DNA of 64,000 bases, taken from positions 1 to 64,000 of the forward strand of contig JBIICY010000006.1 in the NCBI GenBank assembly GCA_044238605.1, in the 5' to 3' direction. Source of the DNA: UBA10438 sp044238605 (lineage in GTDB: Bacteria > Bacteroidota > Ignavibacteria > Kapaibacteriales > Kapaibacteriaceae). The position numbers and the translations under genes were made by a program. A model generated the notes under the pieces. The model was not told the origin of the DNA, made no database searches, and saw only the letters and a list, made by a program, of their open reading frames with translations. Shown piece after piece: positions 42,266 through 52,072 of this stretch. Numbering within the stretch: position 1 is the stretch's first letter; the number at the start of each line of letters is the position of its first letter.

Positions 42266-44383
42266 TTAGCGAACGATCGACAACGGCATAACCGCTGCGG
42301 CTGTTGCTGATTGAACGTGAACATAATATGCACCAGGAGCAACAACATTGCCGCTCATGTCCATACCATTCCACATGATCTCACCTGAAGCTGTTGTGCG
42401 GTAGAGCACTTCACCCAGTTGGTTTGCAATTGAAACGGTAACAGGTGCTGCTGTTGGAAGGGTAATGCGCGCCATACCAGGCGTTGGGTTTGGATAGACA
42501 GAGATTGCAGAAGCAAGCTTCTCATCTTCAACCGATGTTGGCTGATCGATAGGAATCTTTACGTCTGAACCCTGGCGTGTACCTTCAGCATTGCGGAATA
42601 CACAGAGGAGTTCCTTGAGCTTCTTGTCTGTTGGAACATTGTAGAGCGAAACGAGATCAGCGATGTTCCATGTTGATGTTCCATCTGCATTGCTCGTAAG
42701 CTTGAGCGATTCGTTGGTTCCAACATTGCCCCAGCCAGCTACTTCGAGGTAGGTACCGTCTTCGCAGATACCACCTGTGTATACGTATACTGGCGTAACA
42801 CCAACCATCTTGAAGGATCCGTCCTTCTTGTCGTTCCATGGGTAGTAGGTAACTGCCAGAGCCTTTGACGCAGAGGCATCCTTTGGATCTGTTGTAACAG
42901 TTGGACCCGAGCCATCGCCAAGAGGAAGAATGACATCGCCACCCTGCTTTGAACCGTCGGCATTGCGGAAGACCAGAAGCATTTCCTTAAGGATCTTTGC
43001 TTCTTCTACACCTGGATAGAACTGCCAGATAGGGCTTGGAACCGTCAGTGTTGAAGTACCGTCGGCATTCTTTGTGAGCTTGAGTGCTTCTGTTTGACCA
43101 ACTGCACCCCAGTCTGCCTTCTGGAAGAAACCGCCTGCATAATCGCGAGCACCTGAGTATACGTACGCATCTTCGCCAACCATCTTGAACTGACCGTCCT
43201 TAACGTCGTTCTCTGGGTTGTACTGAATTGTTACGCCTTCATTCTTGCTTGGAACTTCAGGATTTGCTTTGATGATCCAGCCTTCGCCAAGTGGAAGAAG
43301 ATCTACAAAGTCACGACCGTTACCATTGTCGATGAATGCACGAACCTTCGTGAGCTTATCAGCATTGCCAAACGCAACTACGGTGAGGTTCGCAGCAGCA
43401 GGAAGATCGATCGGGTTGAATGTAACCAGAGCCGTTGTCTGGCCAGCAGGTGTAACTGCCAGCTTGTACGTACCTGCTGGTACTGTCAGATAACCGGCAA
43501 CATCGCCAAACTTTGCATTTGGAACGATCGGATCTGAGAGTGCGCCTGTTGGGAGAACAGCACGAATATCAACTGCAGGTGTTGTAGGAGACCAGTGCAC
43601 AAAGCGAAGCTTGGTCATTCCTGGCATTGTCTCCATATCATCTGTGAGGACACGTGTAACGTACTCATCGCCTGTGGCATCAGCACCAACGATCATTGTA
43701 TACTTGCCGTCCTTGGCAAGCTTCTCTGTCTTGTCTGCATAGATAGGTGCTGGTGCACCAGTAGCCTTAGCCTTGATCTGCACAGCATCTCCGCTTGGAA
43801 CATCCTTGTATACTGATGCCAATTGGAATCCGATGTTTGCGATTTGAGCCTCATCTGCCTGAGCTGCAATCACGTCAACGCCTGTTGAGTTAAAGACACC
43901 GTTGATCAGACGAATACCCGCTGTTGCAGAGCCCCCTACTGGATCAACTGCCACAAGGCGGTCACTGCCCTGCACTGTGCCGTCAACGTTGCGGAAGACG
44001 AACAGAAGTTCGCGCACCGGCTTGTCATCTGGCACATTATAGAACGCCTTGATATTGTCGATCTTGAGCGTGAAGGTACCGTCGCCGTTGTTCTTCAGCA
44101 TCATCTCAGGATAGTTCTTCAGATCGTTCCAGCCATACTTTTCATAGTACGGGGCTGTAGGATCCTGTGCAATTGTTGCACCGCGTGCGCCTGTGTAGAC
44201 CCACACTTCGGTAACATCCTTCATACCGAACTTGCCGTCTTTCTCGTCCAGTTCCGGACGATAGGTGATCGTGACAGCACCCGTCTCCACTGGGCGAAGC
44301 GGATCTGTCTCGACAACCTTTTGAGCGAATCCTGCAGTCGTCAGCAGCAATGCTGAGACGCAGTAGAGAAACAACCGTTTCAT
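42266..44383 (-). CDS. Secreted glycan-binding-like protein: three SusE/F-like repeats, DUF4397-like domain, T9SS tail
   Basis: 705 residues; the ATG at 44383 is fixed by AAGGAG six bases upstream. Signal peptide ending GFAQ. Three ~130-residue repeats (about 20-150, 395-510, 515-630) share the pattern A.TITY.P..D.KDG.FKM, VYVYTGA, NADGT.TL and LKELL.VFRNADG..QG.D. A DUF4397-like domain (LRFVHWSPTTPAVDIR, VPAGTYKLAVTPAG) lies between repeats 1 and 2. T9SS tail begins VYPNPTPG. A similar module heads the GH13 enzyme. It sits where susE/susF sit in Bacteroides but is not a lipoprotein; T9SS would place it on the surface. Starch binding is inferred from repeats and context. Confidence 0.82.
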   Translation of the reverse strand: MKRLFLYCVSALLLTTAGFAQKVVETDPLRPVETGAVTITYRPELDEKDGKFGMKDVTEVWVYTGARGATIAQDPTAPYYEKYGWNDLKNYPEMMLKNNGDGTFTLKIDNIKAFYNVPDDKPVRELLFVFRNVDGTVQGSDRLVAVDPVGGSATAGIRLINGVFNSTGVDVIAAQADEAQIANIGFQLASVYKDVPSGDAVQIKAKATGAPAPIYADKTEKLAKDGKYTMIVGADATGDEYVTRVLTDDMETMPGMTKLRFVHWSPTTPAVDIRAVLPTGALSDPIVPNAKFGDVAGYLTVPAGTYKLAVTPAGQTTALVTFNPIDLPAAANLTVVAFGNADKLTKVRAFIDNGNGRDFVDLLPLGEGWIIKANPEVPSKNEGVTIQYNPENDVKDGQFKMVGEDAYVYSGARDYAGGFFQKADWGAVGQTEALKLTKNADGTSTLTVPSPIWQFYPGVEEAKILKEMLLVFRNADGSKQGGDVILPLGDGSGPTVTTDPKDASASKALAVTYYPWNDKKDGSFKMVGVTPVYVYTGGICEDGTYLEVAGWGNVGTNESLKLTSNADGTSTWNIADLVSLYNVPTDKKLKELLCVFRNAEGTRQGSDVKIPIDQPTSVEDEKLASAISVYPNPTPGMARITLPTAAPVTVSIANQLGEVLYRTTASGEIMWNGMDMSGNVVAPGAYYVHVQSATAAAVMPLSIVR

Positions 44384-44415
44384 GGCTACTCCTTGGTTAT
44401 ACATACGTGATGGAA

Positions 44416-45771
44416 TTATGGGTTTTGTGTGCATAGTGTATTTGCATTGACTTCGATGTCTGGGATCTTGAAGATTAGCGCTGCATCGTTCCACGGACGC
44501 AGTTTTAGGTTTCTACGCTGGCGTTTACGCTCGAGGAAAATATCTCCCTCAAATGCCAGTTCAATGTTGCGCTCCTTACGAATGGCATTTAACAACGAAT
44601 TGCCCGTTAAGGTTACCGCCAAGGGCTTCAAGCCGGCGCGCTCCCGTGTCTTGTTGGCATCCTCGATGGCACCAGCGGTGTTGCCCTGCTGTGCCCTACA
44701 CTCTGCGCGTGTAAGGTACACTTCTGCCAACCTAATCACCGGGATGTTCATGGCGATACGATCCCACTTGGCTACATAGAGCTTGTTGTTGCGATACGCA
44801 TAGAGCTTGAGACGCTTGTCCGTGGTGTCAGCATAGATCTGATTTACAAAGTCGGTACCAGCCCAATATCGCGGGAGTGAATTGTCGGCCTGACGAAAAT
44901 CCCACACGATAGACGCAGGATTATCTACAGCACTGTTCACGATCTCAAACACAACTTCCGGCGTGCTGTTTTTGTTGGCCACATCTGCGACATCTGCATT
45001 GAGCGAGAACAGTCCGCTATTGATGATCTCAGTGCAGAGCGCCTCAGCTTTTGCAAACTCTCCCATATGGAAGTACACTCGAGCAAGCATCCCCTTTGCG
45101 CCCATACCGCCCATATATGCCCCATCCTTCGCTGGCAGCAGCGAGGCTGCGTCTGTAAGGTCTGTGATGATCTGCTCGAATGACTCTTTCACCGAACTGC
45201 GGGATTTCTTTGTTCCTTCATCACCCAACGTAGGCAACGTGCGGATCACAACACCCGGGTGTGAGTTGTCGGCTGTAAAGCCCCACGGCTGAGCGAAGTA
45301 CGTGCATAGTGCCCACAGCGAGGCACCTCGCAGTGCTAGTGCACGCCCCTTGAACAACTGCTTCTGAGCAGCATTTTCAAATGGTACAGTTTCCAGAGCC
45401 GCTAGCACATTATTGGCACGATTGATCACACCGTAGGCGTCTCCCCACAGTGAACGGCCTTCTGGATTAAAGACGTTTAGATTGTACGACAGGATCTGCA
45501 ACCTGCCGAAGTCTGCGCCAACATTTGACTCGACGTTGTTCGACCACAGCTCTCCGATGGACATCGTATTGCCACCGTAGAGTGCACCGGAGGAAAACTG
45601 ATCTGCTGCACCCGTAAGTGCTGCAGAGATTCCACTTGGTGTAGAGAGCGCAACGCTGTTAGAAATGTCGAGAGGGGGCGTCTTGTCCAGGAAGGAATCA
45701 CAACCACTGAGCGTGATGGTAGCAAGGGCAAGCGCAGAAGTAAGGATGCGAGTTGTCGTTGTTGTCTTCAT
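44416..45771 (-). CDS. susD: SusD/RagB family outer-membrane lipoprotein
   Basis: 451 residues from the ATG at 45771, 1 bp after susC. Lipoprotein signal with lipobox LSGC (Cys24). SusD features: CDSFLDKTPPLDIS, WGDAYGVINRANNVL, the TPR-like ALRGASLWALCTYFAQPWG and the C-terminal IPVIRLAEVYLTRAECRAQQGN and RKERNIELAFEGDIFLERKR. It forms the lid of the SusCD importer and binds glycan on the outer surface. Confidence 0.95.
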   Translation of the reverse strand: MKTTTTTRILTSALALATITLSGCDSFLDKTPPLDISNSVALSTPSGISAALTGAADQFSSGALYGGNTMSIGELWSNNVESNVGADFGRLQILSYNLNVFNPEGRSLWGDAYGVINRANNVLAALETVPFENAAQKQLFKGRALALRGASLWALCTYFAQPWGFTADNSHPGVVIRTLPTLGDEGTKKSRSSVKESFEQIITDLTDAASLLPAKDGAYMGGMGAKGMLARVYFHMGEFAKAEALCTEIINSGLFSLNADVADVANKNSTPEVVFEIVNSAVDNPASIVWDFRQADNSLPRYWAGTDFVNQIYADTTDKRLKLYAYRNNKLYVAKWDRIAMNIPVIRLAEVYLTRAECRAQQGNTAGAIEDANKTRERAGLKPLAVTLTGNSLLNAIRKERNIELAFEGDIFLERKRQRRNLKLRPWNDAALIFKIPDIEVNANTLCTQNP

Positions 45772-45772
45772 G

Positions 45773-48700
45773 TTAGAACCCCGCCGTAATGCCGATGACA
45801 AGTTGACGTGCCTGAGGAGGTGTGAGGTATGAAACACCTGCACCAAGATTGCGGCCCTGTGCTCCATCCTGGTCGCGCATGATCTCCGGATCCCATCCTG
45901 GATAGTTCGTCCACGTCCATAGATTCTGTCCAGTAGCATACACTCTCAGACTTGCAAAGCCCGATCCGTCCATGATGTCAGAAGGCAGCGTATAGCCAAC
46001 CGTTAGCTGACGCAAACGAATGAACGAGCCGTCGTACAGGAATCTGTCTGTGTTGATATCGTAGTTCTCTGTAAGCGACAACCGAGGCACGTTCGTTACA
46101 TCGCCCTCGTTCTGCCAACGAGGCTCTGTGAGGTCTTTGTTCTGATTGAAATTCGATGCAAGATTTCCTACCTGACGTTTCGCAGCGTCATCGTAAATCT
46201 GGTTACCAAACTGATAATACACCATCGCTGTAACATCAAAGCCTGCATAGTTGAAGGTATTCGTCAATGAACCAAACCAGGTTGGATATGGATTGCCGAG
46301 CGCCACACGATCGTTGAGATCATAGACGTCTGTTACCTTGCCGTTGAGATTATAGAAGAGCTGAGAGCCCCCTGTAACAGCAATCGTTGTATCATAAAAC
46401 TGTTGCCAACGTGGATCGTTTGCGTCGGCTCCGAATGCTACATTGTTTCCGGAACGTCTGCGCTGAACAATTACCGAATCTGTACGCGACTGAACACCCG
46501 CAGAACGGTTAACAAAGAACGTGCCGACAGGATAGCCAACTAGGATGCGTGTTTCACCTGGGCCACCGATAGCATCGGGCGGAAGTTGGGCGTTATCCAG
46601 CACCTTGTTGGTGTTATGGGCAACAGATAAATCCGTGCGCCATGTAAAATCACCGGCACTGATTGGATAACCGCTTAGCACGATTTCGACACCTGTGTTC
46701 TCGAAAGAACCAACGTTCTTGAGAATTGATGAAAATCCCGTTGAAGCAGGTACAGCAACATTGAGCAGAACATTCGATGTAAGCTTATGGTACCATGAAA
46801 CTGTTGCCTGTAGACGTCCATTCCAAAAACCGGCTTCTGTCGTGATGTCGATCTGACGAGTAGACTCCCAGCCAAGATTAGGATTGGCAAGACGATCCGG
46901 ACGAATTCCGGGCACTCCGGCATAGTCTGCACCAGCCCTGTACGTCCCCTGCCACTGATAGTCATCGATGCCGTCTGCATTGCCCGTTAGACCGATGCTT
47001 GCACGCAGCTTGAGTAGAGTGAGGTCTTCGACGTCTTTAAGGAAGTCTTCTTTCGATAGGATCCAGCCTGCACCAAGCGACGGGAAGAATCCGTAACGGT
47101 TCGCGCTTCCGAATCGGGATGAACCATCCATACGGCCAGTAAGGCTGAGATAGTACTTGTCATCGTAATTCGCATTCCATCGCGTGATGTACGATAAGAA
47201 CGTATATGCTGTCTCGAAGGAATATGCCTCGCGCACACTTGCTGATGTTGGATTCTTGAACGCAGGATTCGGAAAGTTGCGTCCTTTGAGTCCTGTTACT
47301 AGCTGCTCCGACGACTGACCTTCCATGGAGACAAAGCCGTTAAGCTTGATGTTCTCGGTGATCTTGTTGTCATACGTCAGCGATGCATTCAGCACCAGGT
47401 TGCTCACGCCTACCTTGCGCGCTTCAGCCTCGGCCTCGGACTGAACGATCAGCGATGTGTAGCGTCTGTCGGTAAAGTTCATCAGGTCAAAGCCGGCCTG
47501 CACGCGAAACGACAAGTGCATAGGCAGTGCGATCTGTGTGTAGAGGTTCGATATCAGTCGTGTTTCGGCATTCTCGAACTGATTCTCGTTCAGCTGGGCA
47601 ACAGGGTTGTACATAGCATACCACGGACGCTGCGGCTCAAAGTATGTTCCATCGGCGTTGTATACTGGGAAGAATGGCAGCGCCGAACTTTGGGCGGCTC
47701 CCATGCCCCCTGCCCATGCCACAGGCACGCGAGTGTTGAGCGCATAGTTTAAGTTCGTAGCAAGGCCGATCGAGACGTTGTCAGTTGCCTTAAAATCAAC
47801 ATTTGTGCGTCCGTTGATTCGCTCAAAGGTATTACCGATAGCATAGGATGATTCTTTGCGGTATCCCAAACTGGAGAAGAACGTCACTACACTTGAGCCT
47901 CCAGAAGCAGTAAGAGAAGCGTCTGTGATCTCACCCTTCTGCATTGTTAGGCCAAGCCAGTCTGTGTTCGTATAGGCAGATGTCGGAAGCCCTCCTGGAA
48001 GGGGCTTTGCAGTAAACCGTGCAGTTGGACGCACGATCGACAATGCTATCGAGTCTTGTCTGTTGGCTTCTGACCACATCGAGCGGTACTCATCACCATT
48101 GAGCAGGTTAACGCGGTTGGTTGCCTCGCTCTGTCCTCTAAACAAGCTTACATTAAATCTGGTTGCACCTGCCGCACCACGCTTGGTGGTGATCAGAACA
48201 ACACCGTTCGATCCGCGGGACCCGTAGATGGCTGCCGCATCTGCGTCTTTGAGGATGTCGATCGATTCGATGTCGTTTGGATTGATCGATGCCAGGGCGT
48301 TTGTCTGCGTTGCAAGCCTATCCTTGCCGCCGAAGTCACCCTGCGTTACTGGCACACCGTCGATCACATAAAGTGGCTCACCGGAAGCCGTAAGCGAGCC
48401 AACACCACGAACACGGATAGTCATTGAACTACCAGCCATTCCATTGGAGTTGATGACCTGCACACCTGGGGCTCGGCCTACAATGGCGTTCTCAAAGTTG
48501 CCGTAGGTGTTCTGTGCGATTTCGCGAGATGATACTTGCGCTACAGATCCTGTTAGTTCCTGACGCTGCTTGGTTCCGTATCCGATCACCACAGCTTCAT
48601 TCAGCTTAAGTCGATCCTCAACAAGTTTAAGAGTTAGTGGCTTCGACACATCAGCTGCGGCTACGTCAACCTCGAGCGTACGGTACCCGAACATCTGTAC

Positions 48701-48910
48701 CACGATCTTCAGATCAGTTGCTGCCGGGATTTTGATGGTAAACGCGCCTTTGCTCTTCGAGTAAGCACCAAAGCGGGTGTTAGCAACCTTGAGCGCAGCC
48801 CCGACAATTGGGTCTCCGGACGCTGTTGTAACCGTACCGCGAAGTTCCACATCGGCAAATGCAGCGGTAAACGAAAGAAGGAATGTCAGTGTACAGAGTA
48901 GGTGTCGCAT
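45773..48910 (-). CDS. susC: SusC/RagA family TonB-dependent outer-membrane transporter
   Basis: 1,045 residues; ATG at 48910 chosen over a longer frame because it starts a proper signal peptide and has GGGAGAGG upstream. Order: signal peptide; carboxypeptidase-regulatory-like domain (GTVTTASGDPIVGAALKV); TonB plug (RVRGVGSLTASGEPLYVIDGVP, SIDILKDADAAAIYGSRGSNGVVLITTKRG); beta-barrel ending in Phe. Length and motifs are normal for SusC. Imports oligosaccharides with SusD; the amylase and glucosidase in the same operon point to starch. Its start shares one base with the stop of the MFS gene (TGATG). Confidence 0.96.
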   Translation of the reverse strand: MRHLLCTLTFLLSFTAAFADVELRGTVTTASGDPIVGAALKVANTRFGAYSKSKGAFTIKIPAATDLKIVVQMFGYRTLEVDVAAADVSKPLTLKLVEDRLKLNEAVVIGYGTKQRQELTGSVAQVSSREIAQNTYGNFENAIVGRAPGVQVINSNGMAGSSMTIRVRGVGSLTASGEPLYVIDGVPVTQGDFGGKDRLATQTNALASINPNDIESIDILKDADAAAIYGSRGSNGVVLITTKRGAAGATRFNVSLFRGQSEATNRVNLLNGDEYRSMWSEANRQDSIALSIVRPTARFTAKPLPGGLPTSAYTNTDWLGLTMQKGEITDASLTASGGSSVVTFFSSLGYRKESSYAIGNTFERINGRTNVDFKATDNVSIGLATNLNYALNTRVPVAWAGGMGAAQSSALPFFPVYNADGTYFEPQRPWYAMYNPVAQLNENQFENAETRLISNLYTQIALPMHLSFRVQAGFDLMNFTDRRYTSLIVQSEAEAEARKVGVSNLVLNASLTYDNKITENIKLNGFVSMEGQSSEQLVTGLKGRNFPNPAFKNPTSASVREAYSFETAYTFLSYITRWNANYDDKYYLSLTGRMDGSSRFGSANRYGFFPSLGAGWILSKEDFLKDVEDLTLLKLRASIGLTGNADGIDDYQWQGTYRAGADYAGVPGIRPDRLANPNLGWESTRQIDITTEAGFWNGRLQATVSWYHKLTSNVLLNVAVPASTGFSSILKNVGSFENTGVEIVLSGYPISAGDFTWRTDLSVAHNTNKVLDNAQLPPDAIGGPGETRILVGYPVGTFFVNRSAGVQSRTDSVIVQRRRSGNNVAFGADANDPRWQQFYDTTIAVTGGSQLFYNLNGKVTDVYDLNDRVALGNPYPTWFGSLTNTFNYAGFDVTAMVYYQFGNQIYDDAAKRQVGNLASNFNQNKDLTEPRWQNEGDVTNVPRLSLTENYDINTDRFLYDGSFIRLRQLTVGYTLPSDIMDGSGFASLRVYATGQNLWTWTNYPGWDPEIMRDQDGAQGRNLGAGVSYLTPPQARQLVIGITAGF

Positions 48911-50202
48911 CAAACCGAACCTCTCCCTTGCTGTTGAACATGTGAACCAGAAAAACCGTAATAGGCGATGTAGATGTAGCATGCAGTAGCGAGCAGATAC
49001 GACCACTGCAGCGAACCCAGAGAGTCGGCCATAGCCCCCTGCACTTGAGGAATGATTGCTCCGCCAAGAATGGCGGCGATCAACCAGCTCGACCCCTTGT
49101 TGGTCATCACACCGATGTCTTTGATGGCGAGTGTGAAGATCGTAGAAAACATAATGCTGTTGAAGAATCCACATGCAACAAGCATCAGAGCGGCCGTCAT
49201 GCCCTCTGTTACCGTCGATCCAGCTGTCAACAGAACATTCGCGCTAGCTACCAAGCCAAGCAGGTATCCAGGCTTTACTCTTGTAAGCACAACAGAGCCG
49301 ATGAAGCGTCCAACCATGGCACCGCCCCAGTAATAGGCCACATAGGTAGTGGCCTGCATCTCTGCCATTCCAAGACGCTCGCCCAGGTAATTCACAAGGA
49401 ACGATCCAATAGCTACCTCGGCACCGACATAGCAGAAGATGCCGAAGACTCCTTTGAAAAGATGCGGTACCTTGAGTGGATCGAACAGCTTAACGTTCTT
49501 CTCGTGATCGCCCTCGACTGATTCAATGCGTGGCAACTTGAAAAACGCAACAACGATAGCGAGCACCAGAAGCATTGCGGTAAGCACGATGTAGGGCATC
49601 TGCACCGACGTAGCCTGACTTGACTTGTACGCTGCAACCGCGTCAGCGGGCATCGAGGCAAGATCTGTAGACGACAGCACCTGAGATGCAAGAATCAACG
49701 AGGCCCCCAATACCGGTGCAATCGTTGTACCAACGGAGTTGAACGCTTGAGAAAGAACAAGCCGTGAGGAACTACCCTCGGGAGGACCAAGCACTGCAAC
49801 GTAGGGGTTCATAGCAGTCTGCAGCAATGCAAAGCCCGATGCAAGCGTGAAAAGTCCGATCAAAAACAGCTCGTATGAAGCAATGATCGATGCAGGATAG
49901 AACAGGGATGTACCAAGTGCCGCAATGACAAGTCCCACGACGATCGATCGTTGATAACCGAGTTTTGAAATCAACGAGGAAGAAGGAAACGCGATGATGA
50001 AGTATGCAGTAAAAAAGCAAAACTGAATCAGCGCTGCCTGCGTGTAATTGAGATCGAACAAGCTCTTCATGTGCGGTACGAGAATGTCGTTCAAGCACGT
50101 GATGAATCCGATCATAAAAAACAGCATGCCCATCGCGGCAAACGGACCTCGGTATGATCCGCCGTTAGTTGATGCCGATGCCTTGGAATCCGCTGCTATC
50201 AT
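48910..50202 (-). CDS. FucP/GluP-type sugar MFS transporter
   Basis: 430 residues from the ATG at 50202, about twelve transmembrane segments. The FucP/GluP subgroup is suggested by FFMIGFITCLNDILVPHMKSLF, QFCFFTAYFIIAFPSS, LQTAMNPYVAVLGP and SQAFNSVGTTIAPVLGA. Probably takes glucose or maltose released in the periplasm across the inner membrane by proton symport. First gene of the starch locus, with a candidate promoter and operator just upstream. Exact sugar not determined. Confidence 0.9.
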   Translation of the reverse strand: MIAADSKASASTNGGSYRGPFAAMGMLFFMIGFITCLNDILVPHMKSLFDLNYTQAALIQFCFFTAYFIIAFPSSSLISKLGYQRSIVVGLVIAALGTSLFYPASIIASYELFLIGLFTLASGFALLQTAMNPYVAVLGPPEGSSSRLVLSQAFNSVGTTIAPVLGASLILASQVLSSTDLASMPADAVAAYKSSQATSVQMPYIVLTAMLLVLAIVVAFFKLPRIESVEGDHEKNVKLFDPLKVPHLFKGVFGIFCYVGAEVAIGSFLVNYLGERLGMAEMQATTYVAYYWGGAMVGRFIGSVVLTRVKPGYLLGLVASANVLLTAGSTVTEGMTAALMLVACGFFNSIMFSTIFTLAIKDIGVMTNKGSSWLIAAILGGAIIPQVQGAMADSLGSLQWSYLLATACYIYIAYYGFSGSHVQQQGRGSV

Positions 50203-50230
50203 TGGGTTTACCTCAGTGTTACGAGTGCAG

Positions 50231-50266
50231 CAAATGTAGGTAACACGGGTGTTATCACACGGCAAA
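50231..50266 (-). promoter_or_regulatory. Candidate promoter with palindromic operator for the starch locus
   Basis: On the minus strand: TTTG (50266-50263), the inverted repeat TAACAC-CC-GTGTTA (50254-50241), then TACATTTG (50238-50231), an exact TAnnTTTG match about 30 bp before the start codon. The 24-bp spacer is slightly long. The perfect 6-bp arms lie between the promoter elements, where a repressor would block initiation. No regulator gene is adjacent. Confidence 0.5.
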
Positions 50267-50360
50267 ACTTCCCCACAAGCCGGCTGTACCCGAGACTGCT
50301 TCTCAGTTATCCGACGAGCCGTATTTTCGGATCCAGGCCAATTAAACAAGGGACGCACGA

Positions 50361-51773
50361 ATGTTTTTCAAGCAGATTTACGAGCCGGGTCTTGCCCATG
50401 CCTCCTACATGGTGGGTTGCCAGAAAACGGGCGAATGCCTAGTTATCGATGCCAAGCGCGACGTGGACACATACCTCGAGATAGCCAAACAAGAGCGGCT
50501 CAAGATCACACATCTGACCGAGACCCATATTCATGCAGACTTTCTGGCTGGTACTCGCGAGCTCGCTTCGGTTACGGGCGCCCCGATGTTTTTGAGCGAC
50601 GAAGGGGGCTCCGAGTGGCTGTATGACTTTGCACATCAAGGACTTAGAGACGGAGACGTCTTTATGGTGGGCAACATCAAGGTCCAGGTACTGCACACCC
50701 CTGGCCACACACCCGAGCACATTTCGTTTCTGGTTACAGACACACCAGCGATTTCTGATCAGCCAATCATGATCTTTACAGGAGACTTTGTCTTCGTGGG
50801 CGATGTGGGCCGTCCAGACCTTCTCGAGAAGGCCGCTGGCTTCCGAGGCACCATGGAAGTGGGAGCGCGCCAGATGTGGCAGTCGTTAAAGAAGTTTAAA
50901 GCTCTTCCCGATCATATTCAGGTTCACCCTGCCCACGGGGCTGGCTCGGCCTGTGGAAAAGCTCTTGGCGCTATCCCCTCCTCAACAGTTGGGTATGAGA
51001 AACTTGTGAACTGGGCACTGCGGCATACCGACGAGGACGCATTTGTAGCAGAGCTTCTGTCTGGGCAGCCCGAGCCCCCTACCTACTTCGCAATGATGAA
51101 GAAGCTGAACAAGATCGAACGTGCGCTTCTTCCAGAGGTGCCCAAACAGCAGCAGCTCACACTCAGCGAGTTTGACGCATTCCAAGCTGGCGGCGGCCTT
51201 GTAATCGATGCACGGTCGAAGGTTTCGTTTGCGGGCGGTCACATTCCGGGCTCAATCAACATCCAGAACAACAAGGCTTTCTCCACGTGGGCTGGCTGGA
51301 TGATTTCGTACGACAAGCCTTTTGTGCTGATAGCACCGGACGACCAAGTAGATGACATCACGCGCAAGCTAATGCGCATCGGACTTGATAGCGTTGCTGG
51401 CTATGTAACGAATGTTACAGATTGGCAGTCAGCTGGCCACGAGTTACAGGAAGTTCACCAGATCCACCTTGATGAGCTACAAAAGTCGTACAACAGCCCC
51501 GATATCATTGTCATAGATGTTCGCGCATACAGTGAGCATGAGAGCGGACACATCCCCGGTGCGAAGCACATCCATGCTGGCTATCTACGTGAACACATTG
51601 CGGAGTTACCTCACGACAAGAACATCGTGATTGCATGCCAAGGCGGTGATAGGTCAAGTATCGCCACTAGTTTGTTACAACGCGAGGGCTTTACGAACGT
51701 TCGCAACTTCCCCCCAGGATTCGCCGGCTGGCAGGCTTCTGGCGCGCCTGTAGAAACGGGAGTACAGGCATGA
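50361..51773 (+). CDS. MBL-fold persulfide dioxygenase-like / rhodanese fusion protein
   Basis: 470 residues. An N-terminal metallo-beta-lactamase domain of the ETHE1/persulfide dioxygenase type: THIHADF (H56, H58, D60), H116, TGDFVFVGDVGRPDL (D142) and VHPAHGAGSACG. Two rhodanese domains follow (~265-360 and ~370-465). The first lacks the active-site Cys (IAPDDQ), the second has it (Cys426 in ACQGGDRS). Such fusions oxidise glutathione- or CoA-persulfide to sulfite and move sulfane sulfur. Coupled by a 4-nt overlap to a single-domain rhodanese and then to a TauE-type exporter. Confidence 0.93.
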   Translation: MFFKQIYEPGLAHASYMVGCQKTGECLVIDAKRDVDTYLEIAKQERLKITHLTETHIHADFLAGTRELASVTGAPMFLSDEGGSEWLYDFAHQGLRDGDVFMVGNIKVQVLHTPGHTPEHISFLVTDTPAISDQPIMIFTGDFVFVGDVGRPDLLEKAAGFRGTMEVGARQMWQSLKKFKALPDHIQVHPAHGAGSACGKALGAIPSSTVGYEKLVNWALRHTDEDAFVAELLSGQPEPPTYFAMMKKLNKIERALLPEVPKQQQLTLSEFDAFQAGGGLVIDARSKVSFAGGHIPGSINIQNNKAFSTWAGWMISYDKPFVLIAPDDQVDDITRKLMRIGLDSVAGYVTNVTDWQSAGHELQEVHQIHLDELQKSYNSPDIIVIDVRAYSEHESGHIPGAKHIHAGYLREHIAELPHDKNIVIACQGGDRSSIATSLLQREGFTNVRNFPPGFAGWQASGAPVETGVQA

Positions 51774-52072
51774 CGAAGCAGATTTCGGTTACTGAGCTTA
51801 AATCGCGACTCGCTGCAGGAGAGCATCCCACAATTCTTGATGTCCGCCAGCCCGAGGAGCGCGAAGAGTTCGCTCTCGACAACACCATGTTCATTCCGCT
51901 TGGAGATCTTCCCGAGCGGGTATGTGAACTTGAGCAGTTTCGCAACTCCGAACTGATTATTTACTGCCGATCAGGCAATAGGAGTGGACAGGCCTGCATG
52001 TTCCTTGAGCTAAGCGGGTTTGCGCATGTGGTAAACCTTACCGGTGGCTTGCTAGCTTGGGTCAAGCGATGA
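51770..52072 (+). CDS. Single-domain rhodanese
   Basis: 100 residues. ILDVRQPEERE near residue 22, GDLPERV and the active-site loop CRSGNRSG give a complete rhodanese domain. Transfers sulfane sulfur, probably to or from the MBL-rhodanese protein encoded upstream. ATGA overlaps on both sides. Confidence 0.95.
   Translation: MTKQISVTELKSRLAAGEHPTILDVRQPEEREEFALDNTMFIPLGDLPERVCELEQFRNSELIIYCRSGNRSGQACMFLELSGFAHVVNLTGGLLAWVKR

Noticed and set aside
44384..50358. Upstream extensions of the SusC, SusD, MFS and binding-protein frames
   Set aside because: Each extension overlaps the preceding gene and lacks a signal peptide at its start, while the internal ATGs have signal peptides, Shine-Dalgarno sequences or stop-start overlaps.
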